The translations under genes were made by a program, and so were the position numbers. A DNA stretch of 64,000 nt from Candidatus Brocadia sapporoensis (GTDB lineage Bacteria; Planctomycetota; Brocadiia; Brocadiales; Brocadiaceae). This document shows, piece by piece, positions 53,328 to 61,894 of this stretch (position 1 is its first letter; each line of letters begins with the position of its first letter). The DNA lies in the NCBI RefSeq assembly GCF_001753675.2, contig NZ_MJUW02000086.1, positions 1 through 64,000 of the forward strand, given 5' to 3'. Under the pieces are notes generated by a model. That model was not told where the DNA came from, searched no databases, and worked only from the letters and a program-made list of their open reading frames with translations.

Positions 53328-54794
53328 ATGAGGATTTTATTGTGTTCCATGCCCGACACGGTTCCCCAGTTTTCTGCTAAGACATGGAGGGCTCCCAACC
53401 TTGCTATCTCTTCTCTCGCGGGAAATATTCAGCCACACCATGATGTGGCACTTGCTGATCTGGTACTCAAAAGAAACAACTTATTACCTTCTCTAAAAAA
53501 AGCTATTGAGGATTATCAACCGGACATAATAGGATTAAGTGCCATGACGTTCCAATTTGATACAGCGAGAAGGATCGCAATGTTTATAAAAAGTTTGTGG
53601 AAAGATATAAAAATAGCCATTGGCGGGTATCATGCTACTCTTATGTATGAAGAAATTGCTTCTGCTGACGATGATAATCCTTTTGATTATATCGTACGCG
53701 GAGAGGGTGAAGAAACCTTTCGTGATTTATTGGAAGCAATGGATGGCGGGCGCGAATGGAAGGATATTCCTGGTCTGTCCTATCGTCATAATGGAAGATT
53801 TTTGCATAACCCACCAAGACCGTTAGAGAACTTGGATACCCTGAAGCTCCCGCGGAGGGATGTCCGCATTTGGAATGATTACCTCTTTTCCGGGAAAGTA
53901 CTGGATATGGTCGAAACATCGCGTGGTTGTACAATGACCTGTAATTTTTGCAGCATGAACCGTATGTATGGACGTACGTTCAGGGCATACAGCTTTGATA
54001 GAATTATGCAAGACCTTGCAAACGCCAAAAAATTCGGGGCGAAATATATAGCTTTTTCAGATGATAATATCACTTTAAACGTAAGGAGGTTTGAATCCTT
54101 ATGTGACGCCATTGTCGAAGCAGGGCACAATGATCTCCGTTATATTGTGCAGGCAAGTACATCAGGTATTGCATCATCTCCAACATTAGCTCTAAAAATG
54201 GCACGTGCGGGGATACAAATTGTATTCCTGGGGATTGAGAATGTATCTGAAAGAAATTTAAAAATCATGAATAAGGGAGGTATGCTGGAAAAGACAAAGA
54301 AGGCCATCGATTACCTGCACTGCAACAACATTCTTATCGTCGGTGGGATGATTCTTGGTCATGCAGAGGACAAGGAAGAAGATATTGCCCAAAACTTTGA
54401 ATTTTTTGACAAGGCCGATATCGATTTTTATGGTGAACAGATTATTACTCCTTACCCGAAAACAGGCATGCGTGATATTTTAATCAAAGAAGGACTTGTC
54501 ACCAATGTAAATAATTATAAAAAATACAATGGTTTTTGGGCGAATGTGAAGACAAAGTACCTTTCATCGGATGATTTACAATTTTTACGATGGAAATATA
54601 AACGGAAATACTCCACATTTTTTAAAACAACACCAGCGTTTAAGGCTAATTTCTTAATAGTTAACCTCTTGCGGGTAATCGTCTTAAGGCCGTTTTACCG
54701 AATTAAAAATTTCTTTGCCTCAATAGGTAAAACAGAACGAGACATGTTTGAAAAAGATATGAAGAGGTTTGCCGAGATGAACAAATTTTTTTGA
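53328..54794 (+). CDS. B12-binding-type radical SAM protein, copy 1
   Basis: A 488-residue protein from ATG 53328 (GTG 53313 is open; GAGG lies nine bases before the ATG). The N-terminal 150 residues resemble a cobalamin-binding fold (IAIGGYHATLMYEEI, VRGEGEETF). The radical SAM core carries CxxxCxxC at C201, C205, C208 (RGCTMTCNFC). The C-terminal region (YPKTGMRDILIKEGLV, AEMNKFF) is shared with copy 2. The reaction is unknown; members of this class methylate or rearrange unactivated carbon. In anammox bacteria, radical SAM proteins have been proposed in ladderane lipid synthesis; that link is a hypothesis only. Confidence 0.87.
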   Translation: MRILLCSMPDTVPQFSAKTWRAPNLAISSLAGNIQPHHDVALADLVLKRNNLLPSLKKAIEDYQPDIIGLSAMTFQFDTARRIAMFIKSLWKDIKIAIGGYHATLMYEEIASADDDNPFDYIVRGEGEETFRDLLEAMDGGREWKDIPGLSYRHNGRFLHNPPRPLENLDTLKLPRRDVRIWNDYLFSGKVLDMVETSRGCTMTCNFCSMNRMYGRTFRAYSFDRIMQDLANAKKFGAKYIAFSDDNITLNVRRFESLCDAIVEAGHNDLRYIVQASTSGIASSPTLALKMARAGIQIVFLGIENVSERNLKIMNKGGMLEKTKKAIDYLHCNNILIVGGMILGHAEDKEEDIAQNFEFFDKADIDFYGEQIITPYPKTGMRDILIKEGLVTNVNNYKKYNGFWANVKTKYLSSDDLQFLRWKYKRKYSTFFKTTPAFKANFLIVNLLRVIVLRPFYRIKNFFASIGKTERDMFEKDMKRFAEMNKFF

Positions 54795-54806
54795 ATAATT
54801 CTCAGT

Positions 54807-54930
54807 GCTGTTCGGATAAAAATTTGCAAATCGTATTTTATTCTTCGCGGGAGGTCATTCTCTCATATTTCTAGCGGGCATCCTTGAAGTTTAGGGTTCG
54901 CTGGAACCCTATAAAGGCTCCCTCTGTGTC
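54807..54930. repeat. Degraded relative of the MITE at 10346-10532
   Basis: GCTGTTCGGATAAAAATTTGC at 54807, then GGAGGTCATTC and CTAGCGGGCATCC, parallel the left half and middle of the 10-kb element. The right terminal repeat is not recognisable, so this copy is truncated or diverged. Confidence 0.5.
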
Positions 54931-55075
54931 AATAATAGTTGGACACTTTAACCCATAGAGTTTTGTGTAGGGTATAAAGTAGGAAAAATCCGAAGACAAA
55001 AAAAACTTGAAAATATAGCAGAATCTCCTACGTGCCGCACACGCTTTGCCAGGTTGTTCTTGCTTCACAATACTC

Positions 55076-55798
55076 CTAACTTTTTATCGCAAATAATTCT
55101 TTATGTTGTTTGTAGCAATCCCAGCAAGCAGGCTTATTGATTGTTGAAGCGTTATCTTTGCCACAAACATGACAACTTTTTTCCTGATGCGAAAGGTTCT
55201 CATACTTTTTCCAACTCTTATAACATTCGGCGCAATAAGGAGCAGAAGGATCCAGTGCAATTTCTTTCTTGCAACGGATACAAAACCCCTTTTTGCCGTT
55301 CGTAGCTTTTTTGTCGCCTTTTTTTTCTGTCGGCTTGCCCTTAGATTCTACAATCTTTTCAACAGACAGGCGAACTTCGTCGCTGATACGGATTAGTCGC
55401 CGTGCTTCATTGTAAATATCATCATACAACTGTGAGTCATCGGCTTTCGTGACATAAATTCCCATCTCTTGATTATTGACCTGCGAAAACTCATACAAAT
55501 TCATCGAAGTAACTACTGCTTCGCTCTCATTCAAATAACACTTTGCATGTAAGTTTTCGCAAAAACTCGTCCGCACGGACTTAAGCGACTTGAGCCAGAT
55601 AATTTGGTCGGGCTGTAACTCGTTTTTGCCATATACTACCCGAACATCGATTTTCATGCGATCTTTATCATCTAAAGATTGGCGCAAACGTTCATTGATT
55701 TTCAAATAGGGACTAATCAAAATAAGTGTATCATTAGATTGGTTTATCAATTGCTGAAGATGATAAGAAACACCAGTTGTATCAAGAAACTTAGCCAC
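55076..55798 (-). CDS. PLD-like protein with C-terminal zinc ribbons
   Basis: 240 residues. The N-terminal 150 residues have a single phospholipase D-superfamily half: DTLILISPYLKINERL at the start, and an HxK motif in ENLHAKCYLN followed by AVVTSMNL. The C-terminal 75 residues hold two cysteine ribbons (CIRCKKEIAL...CAECY and CHVCGKDN...CWDCY) that suggest nucleic-acid binding. A DNA nuclease or helicase-associated role is possible. It is on the minus strand, downstream of the Mrr-like gene. Confidence 0.75.
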   Translation of the reverse strand: MAKFLDTTGVSYHLQQLINQSNDTLILISPYLKINERLRQSLDDKDRMKIDVRVVYGKNELQPDQIIWLKSLKSVRTSFCENLHAKCYLNESEAVVTSMNLYEFSQVNNQEMGIYVTKADDSQLYDDIYNEARRLIRISDEVRLSVEKIVESKGKPTEKKGDKKATNGKKGFCIRCKKEIALDPSAPYCAECYKSWKKYENLSHQEKSCHVCGKDNASTINKPACWDCYKQHKELFAIKS

Positions 55799-55910
55799 AG
55801 TTATTCTCCTATATACAAAAAAGTCTATTGCTATTTTACTTTACGTTCATTGCACCAAGAACAGTCCAACGCTTCAGTACTTCAGCAGTGAACAAGCGGC
55901 CGCATTCCAA

Positions 55911-55951
55911 GCCTAACGCATGTGTGAGTCGATTGGAAACACTTGTTAGCC
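55911..55951 (-). repeat. attC-like inverted repeat at the end of the Mrr-like gene
   Basis: On the minus strand, GGCTAAC (55951-55945) and GTTAGGC (55917-55911) bracket a 41-bp site. CTAAC/GTTAG and an inner GTGT/ACAC can pair, leaving a small loop. The gene stop TAA lies inside the first box and the second box fits the GTTRRRY core. This is the arrangement of an integron cassette recombination site, but it is shorter than known attC sites (57 bp upwards). Confidence 0.4.
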
Positions 55952-56749
55952 AGACGCCACTTCGGTGTAGCGGCAGTTCGGAAAGTTCTGGCAGCCCCAA
56001 AACTTGCCCCCCGTATTCGCGCCGCGTCTTGCGGTCCTGAGCACCAGGTCTTTACCGCATCTTGGGCACGTGCGAGCGGAGACAGTTAGTGCGGATGATA
56101 CCGCCGTAATTGCTGGCGTCGCTTGCAACGTACTAATCATGCGGACGAGGCCATCGCCGTCGATGAGTTCGATGTGCTGCGCGGTCGCGAAGTCAATAGA
56201 CTCTTTGGTGAAAACACCGGAGGTTACAACGATCGCGCCTGTTGCGCCGTGCGCTGCCATGAGCCCAAGCATCTCTCGTACGACCTTCACCCCGACCTTG
56301 TGGGTCTTCCAGTGCTTGCACTGGACGAGATAGGTATTGCTCCCACGCTTGATTGTCAGGTCGATACCGCCGTCTGTGCCCTTATCGGGGTTCTCGAAAA
56401 CCGTGAAACCCTGCCGACGGTAAGCTTCCCCGACTAGCTCCTCAAACCGCTTCCATGGGAGTGAACGGATAGATCCAATCCCATTCTGCCGATCTAGCAT
56501 GCGCCGTTTACCGGCTGACTGAAACATCGAGACCATAGCAGGAAATGCGAATATTACTGATATCCACGCAAACTGCGAGGTCGCGCCCGCTAATATACCC
56601 AACATAGTCTTCGGGTTAGACCAGATTATTGGAAATGCAAAGCGCAAGGCCGCGTATGAAATACCTCCAACAAGCAAGCTTGTCCACCAAGGCGCATCCG
56701 TTAGAATATCAAATAACGCCTCGAGCGCACTCAGATTCCGACGTGCCAT
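55946..56749 (-). CDS. Membrane-anchored Mrr-like restriction nuclease with zinc finger
   Basis: 267 residues. Two N-terminal hydrophobic helices (about 20-38 and 45-70) are followed by an Mrr-type PD-(D/E)xK nuclease domain (about 98-210). It contains FEELVGEAYRRQGF, the catalytic DGGIDL and QCKH, and VVREMLGLMAAHGATGAIVVTSG. A C-terminal topoisomerase-type zinc finger ends the protein (CPRCGKDL...FWGCQNFPNC). GC content is clearly above the flanks, indicating recent acquisition. GGAGG lies 6 nt before the ATG. Probable role: restriction of modified or foreign DNA. Confidence 0.87.
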   Translation of the reverse strand: MARRNLSALEALFDILTDAPWWTSLLVGGISYAALRFAFPIIWSNPKTMLGILAGATSQFAWISVIFAFPAMVSMFQSAGKRRMLDRQNGIGSIRSLPWKRFEELVGEAYRRQGFTVFENPDKGTDGGIDLTIKRGSNTYLVQCKHWKTHKVGVKVVREMLGLMAAHGATGAIVVTSGVFTKESIDFATAQHIELIDGDGLVRMISTLQATPAITAVSSALTVSARTCPRCGKDLVLRTARRGANTGGKFWGCQNFPNCRYTEVASG

Positions 56750-56959
56750 GCATGACCTCCTGTGTTTAAACGAAGGATTGTCATTATTCCGTTTCTAACC
56801 ATTTGCCTACCTCCTTTATGTTTAGACACTTTTGAAAAAATTGACAAACTAAGACAAATAACGATCGAGCTAAGCAGTGCAATGTTTTATTGGCATCTGC
56901 TCGAGCGATTTGTTTGTCCTTGCCTTTATTCATGTTTTCCATGTGGTCCTTTATTTAGC

Positions 56960-57575
56960 TGTTTATTTTATGCAGATCAAATGCACGTATAAAAATCCTT
57001 CATCCCTTTATCGCCATTAGTAACAGCCTGTTTATTGATTTTAATAAAATACCTTTTCCGTGCCTCTGTTTGTGATTAATTTTTCTTTAGAAGGTTATGT
57101 TTCATGCATAAGGTTCGTCCGTTATCAACAAAATTGCCGCCGCTGAGGTCTTTCGGATTTATGGTCTGCAAAAATTTTAATGCTATTATCGGATGTTACC
57201 GAGTAAATCTTAGAAAGTCATCCAGCTTAATATGGTTTGCACAGATCCCAACGCCTTCTTTTCGTACTCATCCACATACGATGCTTTTATAAATATCTCT
57301 TTTAAATGTTTCCTCTTTAATTTCTGAAGATAATCAAATAGTTCAACTTCTTTAATTATGGTCAGGATTATAACGATAAATGCCTTTGCTAACCTTGATT
57401 AATTTTCCTTCTTGCTGCAAGTCTGCGGATTGCACTTCAAGTGTTCCTTGACGGTACAGGGTTATCTTTAAGATATTATTCTGTAACCCGATCTACAACA
57501 GATCCATGTTTGAGGTCTTTTTTAGGTGTTTTTTGAAAGAAATCCATGATTAAGTCGCTAATGCTTTTTTGTCAT
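56960..57575 (-). pseudogene. Decayed HNH restriction endonuclease
   Basis: Read on the minus strand from ATG 57575 (with GGGAGG upstream), several frames together give ISDLIMDFFQKTPKKDLKHG, a helix-turn-helix-like LQQEGKLIKVSKGIYRYNPDH, then VELFDYLQKLK and the HNH part: VRKEGVGICANHIKLDDF, DNGRTLCMKHNL and RYFIKINKQAVTNGDKGMKDF. Frameshifts and stop codons are many, so it is dead. It resembles type II HNH nucleases with a winged-helix N-terminus. Confidence 0.7.
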
Positions 57576-57619
57576 TATCAGCCTCCCGTTGCGATATCAA
57601 AATGGAGATGATTTATTTG

Positions 57620-57790
57620 TTCTTTTATCAAAAGGCGGCTTTTTGCTAATTCTCAGTATTTCCTTTCTATGTCAATACCTAGGCCTTTTCGGCCAGTCTT
57701 TATACGAACGAGTAAAGTTAAACAGCCGCCAGGGAAGGAGCAATGGCAGTATCCTCAGGAAAAATAAAAAGTTTTGTGCGAATTCCCGGC
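57620..57790 (-). pseudogene. C-terminal remnant of a DNA methyltransferase
   Basis: On the minus strand a short stretch reads IKTGRKGLGIDIERKY-stop-ELAKSRLL, the usual last conserved block of N4/N6 adenine or cytosine methyltransferases (ends of the DPFxGSGTT region). It is directly upstream of the HNH remnant, in the M-then-R order of a type II system. Upstream (to about 58430) short coding-like segments occur in several frames but I cannot assign them. Confidence 0.5.
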
Positions 57791-59000
57791 AGTTCAACGT
57801 AAGTGGAGGATAATTAACCCTTTTTCTCATTCTCCATAAAGGCTCCACACGTCAGGTGCATGCGTTTGACTTACAGAAATTGCTTGAAATCTATCATGTT
57901 TTATATTCTGTCACATTTTCAAATACAACGGATTGATAATCATTAAGACTCAGCACCGTATCCTATAAGCCAATAACTTCTCCTTTGTGTTTATTGATTC
58001 CAGTATAAACCAAACTGGCATCTTCATAGCGTTGAATTTATACACGGCATCGTTCAGTAATGCGTTATTGAATATGTTGAGACTAGCCAGAAATTCAAAG
58101 TCTTTAACCTCCAGTGGAGAGAGAAATCTTTTGAGTATTGAAATTGAGGGGTTTGAAGATTTCTCCGTTCGATTGAAATGACAAAAGTATGTGTTTTCGC
58201 TCAGACACTACGTAGGTACAAACCTCTCCACAAGGATTAGGCTTGTAGAGATGGTATTTTTAACCACTCGGGCACTTCGTACTTCAAGGGCACTTTACCT
58301 GAGCAATGTATGTCTCAATAATGAAGGAAATGCAGAAAAGCTACAAAGATTACCATGCCTCCGCGATCCAGCCAAAAACGAGATCGGACTTTTATTTGTT
58401 AGCCTGGACAAATATTAGCATACTCAACTACAGGACGAGTTGGTGACTCTGAATATTCGTAAATCCATTGCCGATTGTTCGCGGAAAATTTGTCTTTTTT
58501 GTCTCTGCTAACCCATAACCCAGCTGTGGGTTCTACAGATAGTAGCCAAAGTCGGTGGCATGAGGCTGGGCTGGATGAATGTGAGGAATCAGTTTCGCCA
58601 GATATTTGAAGAGACGGATAGCCAGTGAGAGCGAAGAGTGCGATTCACAGTGTAGCAACTTTACCGGTAACAGCCGGCATTACTTCAGAAGAGATGACTG
58701 GCTGCGTAATGGTGAAAATCGCTTATAGAATAAATGGTAAATAGTCTCCGGTAGACATGGAACTGCCATGGAGGTTTTAAGGTCTTTCTCTTGAGGCGAA
58801 GTATTCTTTCCTGTATATAACTAAATATTAATTTCATTTATTTACTTAAAGCCACTTGAGTTACCAAAAAAGCAAGGATTGAATTTCCTTGAATGACTTG
58901 AAAATACTGATAAAATGTAACAAGAAAAGTCTCTGGTTTGTTTCGTGATAAACAACAGGAAGAATTTGGTTGAATAATTATCTGCGAAAAAGAAAAAGAT
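57791..59000. other. Decayed, unassigned DNA
   Basis: This 1.2-kb stretch before radical SAM copy 2 has only short frames. On the minus strand near 58000-58180 a segment LSPLEVKDFEFLASLNIFNNALLND looks coding but is bounded by stops. It fits continued decay of an acquired island. Confidence 0.4.
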
Positions 59001-60464
59001 ATGAACATACTTTTAATGTCCATGCCCGATTGTGCTCCTCATTTCAATGCAAAGCGGTGGAAGCCGCCAAACCTTGCAATCTCATCGATTGCAGGCAATA
59101 TTGAGGGGCATAACGTTTTTATAGCAGATCTTATTCTCCGGAGGGAACGTATTCCTGAAACCGTTAAAGACCTGATTGCAAAATATCGTCCGGATGTGGT
59201 TGGGCTGACGGCCATGAGTTTTCAATTTTCAACGGCCCGAAGGATAGCGAGTCTTATAAAAAATCTCAATAAAGATATTAAAATTATCCTGGGCGGGTAC
59301 CACGCCACGCTTATGTACGATGAAATAAGCAAAAGCGATGAGTCTGCCCCCTTTGACTTTCTCATTCGCGGAGAAGGAGATTTGTGTTTTGATGAATTGT
59401 TAAAGGCTATAAACGGTGAGAGATCTGTTAATAGTGTTCCGGGCGTTTCCTATCGTAATTACAATGGTTTTACTCACAACTCCCCACGTCCTTTGGAAGA
59501 CCTGTCGAAGATCAAAATACCGGATCGCTCCAAACGGATATGGAAGGGATATCAATATTACGGCTTTACCCTGGATATAGTAGAGTCTTCCCGCGGATGC
59601 ATTATGCCCTGTAATTTTTGTAGCATGGACAAGATGTATGGTAAGACATTCCGAAGATTTAGCGTGGAAAGGATGCTCGCTGACATCTCTGACGCCAAGC
59701 AGCAGGGAGCAAACTTTATCATCTTTTCGGATGATAACTTTACTTTAGACATCAAAGGATTTGAATCTCTCTGTGATGCGATTGTTAAGGCCGGACATGA
59801 TGATGTTCGGTATATCATCCAGGCAAGCAGTTCAGGCATTGCGTCCTCCGATACCCTTGCGGAAAAGATGGCCCGGGCTGGCTTCCGTATCGTCTTCCTT
59901 GGAATCGAAAACGTCTCAGAAGAAAATTTGCGACTCATGAAGAAGGGAAATATTATTGAAAAAACAAAACTCGCGGTTAAGCGATTACATGAACAGAACA
60001 TCATGATTGTCGGTGGTATGATTATCGGTAACCCGAATGATAAGGAAGAAGATATTGCCAGGAATTATGAATTTTTTGTAGATCTGCAAATAGACTTCTT
60101 TGCAGATCAGATACTTACTCCTTATCCCAAAACCGGCATGCGGGATGAATTGTTGAATGCCGGACTGGTGACAAATATCCATGATTATAGCCGGTACAAT
60201 TGCTTTTGGGCAAATATCAAAACAAATTATTTAGGACCGGAAGACATCCAGTTTCTCAGATGGAAATACAACAGGAAATACGCAAATTATATTTGCACGA
60301 CTCCGGCCTTTATTAAAAATTATCCTCTCGCCTATTATTATCGGCAGTACTTGAGGAGGCCATTTTTAAAGCTTAAAAATAAATTTTTCAGAAATAATTT
60401 AACTGAGATAGAAGCATATAAGAAGGATATGGCAAGGGCAGAGGCTATGAATAAATTCTTTTGA
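59001..60464 (+). CDS. B12-binding-type radical SAM protein, copy 2
   Basis: 487 residues, clearly paralogous to the 53.3-kb gene over its whole length: MNILLMSMPDCAPHFNAKRW, KIILGGYHATLMYDEI, radical SAM cluster C200/C204/C207 (RGCIMPCNFC), DDNFTLDIKGFESLCDAIVKAGHDD, the YPKTGMRDELLNAGLV block and AEAMNKFF at the end. By eye roughly 60% of residues match. It probably shares a reaction class with copy 1. The DUF362 gene follows after 239 bp. Confidence 0.87.
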   Translation: MNILLMSMPDCAPHFNAKRWKPPNLAISSIAGNIEGHNVFIADLILRRERIPETVKDLIAKYRPDVVGLTAMSFQFSTARRIASLIKNLNKDIKIILGGYHATLMYDEISKSDESAPFDFLIRGEGDLCFDELLKAINGERSVNSVPGVSYRNYNGFTHNSPRPLEDLSKIKIPDRSKRIWKGYQYYGFTLDIVESSRGCIMPCNFCSMDKMYGKTFRRFSVERMLADISDAKQQGANFIIFSDDNFTLDIKGFESLCDAIVKAGHDDVRYIIQASSSGIASSDTLAEKMARAGFRIVFLGIENVSEENLRLMKKGNIIEKTKLAVKRLHEQNIMIVGGMIIGNPNDKEEDIARNYEFFVDLQIDFFADQILTPYPKTGMRDELLNAGLVTNIHDYSRYNCFWANIKTNYLGPEDIQFLRWKYNRKYANYICTTPAFIKNYPLAYYYRQYLRRPFLKLKNKFFRNNLTEIEAYKKDMARAEAMNKFF

Positions 60465-60703
60465 GTATTTTGTTGTAATATTCTTTTCCTTTGCTATATT
60501 GTTAACTGTAACGTGAGAAATTATTCTTTTTAACAATTTTTTATTCGTACCCTCCTAACACCCCTTTAGGTCTATTGTAATCACTCAATTTAACGGGGGG
60601 ATTGGTTTATGGCTTTGCAGTCAATGAGTACATTACTGGTTTCCAGCGTGCAGTTTTTGTTATTTAAACAGGTTTTCTTGATACATTTAGAAGAGGTTAT
60701 TTT

Positions 60704-61894
60704 ATGCCAACCGTATCGATCGTTAAATGTAGCGATTATGACTTAGAAAAGGTTTATCATTCCATTCATAAGTCTTTAAGCTTGCTCAATGGCATTGACA
60801 AGATGATTAGACCTGGCATGAAGGTGCTTTTAAAACTTAATCTCCTTTCCTCTTCTCAACCACCGGAAAGGGCTGTAAATACGCATCCCATCGTGATAAG
60901 GGCTCTTGTTAGAATATTTCAAAAGGATTTTGGTTGCGATGTTTCTATTGGAGATTCCTCCGGCAGCGTAAAGAACGCTTCTACCTTTAATGCATTTCGA
61001 ATTACCCGCATCAATGAAATCGCAGAGGATACCGGTGCGAAGATTGTTAATTTTGATAAAGATGAGTATATTGACGTTTACAATAAAGATTATGAAGTTT
61101 TAGATAAGTTCCGTATTGCCAGGTCACTGCGAACGGTGGATTTTGTGGTTTCAGTGCCCAAACTGAAAACCCATGGTTTAACGCAATATACCGGCGCGAT
61201 AAAAAACATGCTGGGCAGCATTCCAGGCAATGGAAAAAAGAACGTGCACCTGATTGCGCCTAAACCAACAGTATTTGCAAAAGCTCTGGTAGACATTTAT
61301 CATATGGTACAACCCCATCTTATTGTAATGGATGCCATTGTGGGAATGGAGGGAAATGGACCCAATGCCGGCCAACCGAAAAAGGTGGGTTTGATTTTAG
61401 CCAGCCAGGACAGTGTTGCTCTGGATGCGGCAGCGAGCAGTATTATCGGATTTGAACCCATGGCTATACCGACTATACGGTTTGCACATCAGCGTGGATT
61501 GGGTGTTGGTGTGCTCGATACCATCAACGTAGCCGGTGAAACTATTAATGACGTATCCGTTCCTGATTTTCAAAAACCTTCCAGCGGTGCCCAGGATTTT
61601 GCCGGAAAATATCTGCCCGACTTCCTTCTGGCTATGATGTTTGACAGTACCTGTTCCACATTTTCTACAGTAAATCATTCGAACTGTACGCGGTGTTATG
61701 AATGCATAAGGAATTGCCCTGCCGGCGCTATGTCGAAAGAGAGTGGCAAGGTGATTGTTGATAAGAAGAAATGTATCGGATGTTTTTGTTGTGATGAAGT
61801 GTGCGATTTTCATGCAATCGAAATGAAGCGCTCGCTGCTGGGAAGAACCCTTCTGGGCATGGCAAAGGCTCTTGGTGTGGAAAAGGTAGAATAA
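60704..61894 (+). CDS. DUF362 domain ferredoxin-like protein
   Basis: 396 residues. An N-terminal DUF362 domain of about 300 residues has GMKVLLKLNLLSSSQPPERAVNTHP, PKLKTHGLTQYTGAIKNMLG and VMDAIVGMEGNGPNAGQPK. It is followed by two [4Fe-4S] cluster motifs: C328, C331, C334, C338 and C357, C360, C363, C367. DUF362 proteins are poorly known electron-transfer candidates. Position after the radical SAM gene suggests it may supply electrons to it. mgtE starts at the next base after its stop. Confidence 0.87.
   Translation: MPTVSIVKCSDYDLEKVYHSIHKSLSLLNGIDKMIRPGMKVLLKLNLLSSSQPPERAVNTHPIVIRALVRIFQKDFGCDVSIGDSSGSVKNASTFNAFRITRINEIAEDTGAKIVNFDKDEYIDVYNKDYEVLDKFRIARSLRTVDFVVSVPKLKTHGLTQYTGAIKNMLGSIPGNGKKNVHLIAPKPTVFAKALVDIYHMVQPHLIVMDAIVGMEGNGPNAGQPKKVGLILASQDSVALDAAASSIIGFEPMAIPTIRFAHQRGLGVGVLDTINVAGETINDVSVPDFQKPSSGAQDFAGKYLPDFLLAMMFDSTCSTFSTVNHSNCTRCYECIRNCPAGAMSKESGKVIVDKKKCIGCFCCDEVCDFHAIEMKRSLLGRTLLGMAKALGVEKVE

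Noticed and set aside
56735-56802. 23-codon upstream frame ahead of the Mrr-like gene
   Set aside because: It has a strong AAAGGAGG before ATG 56802 and overlaps the nuclease start, so a leader peptide is possible, but nothing beyond the ribosome-binding site supports it.
58190-58270. tRNA-like GCCCGAGTGGTTAA on the minus strand
   Set aside because: It resembles a Leu/Ser tRNA D-arm, but no anticodon stem, TPsiC arm (GTTCGA) or acceptor stem could be found.
60609-60740. 43-codon frame overlapping the DUF362 start
   Set aside because: A G-rich stretch precedes it, but the hydrophobic peptide overlaps a well-supported gene in another frame and has no other evidence.
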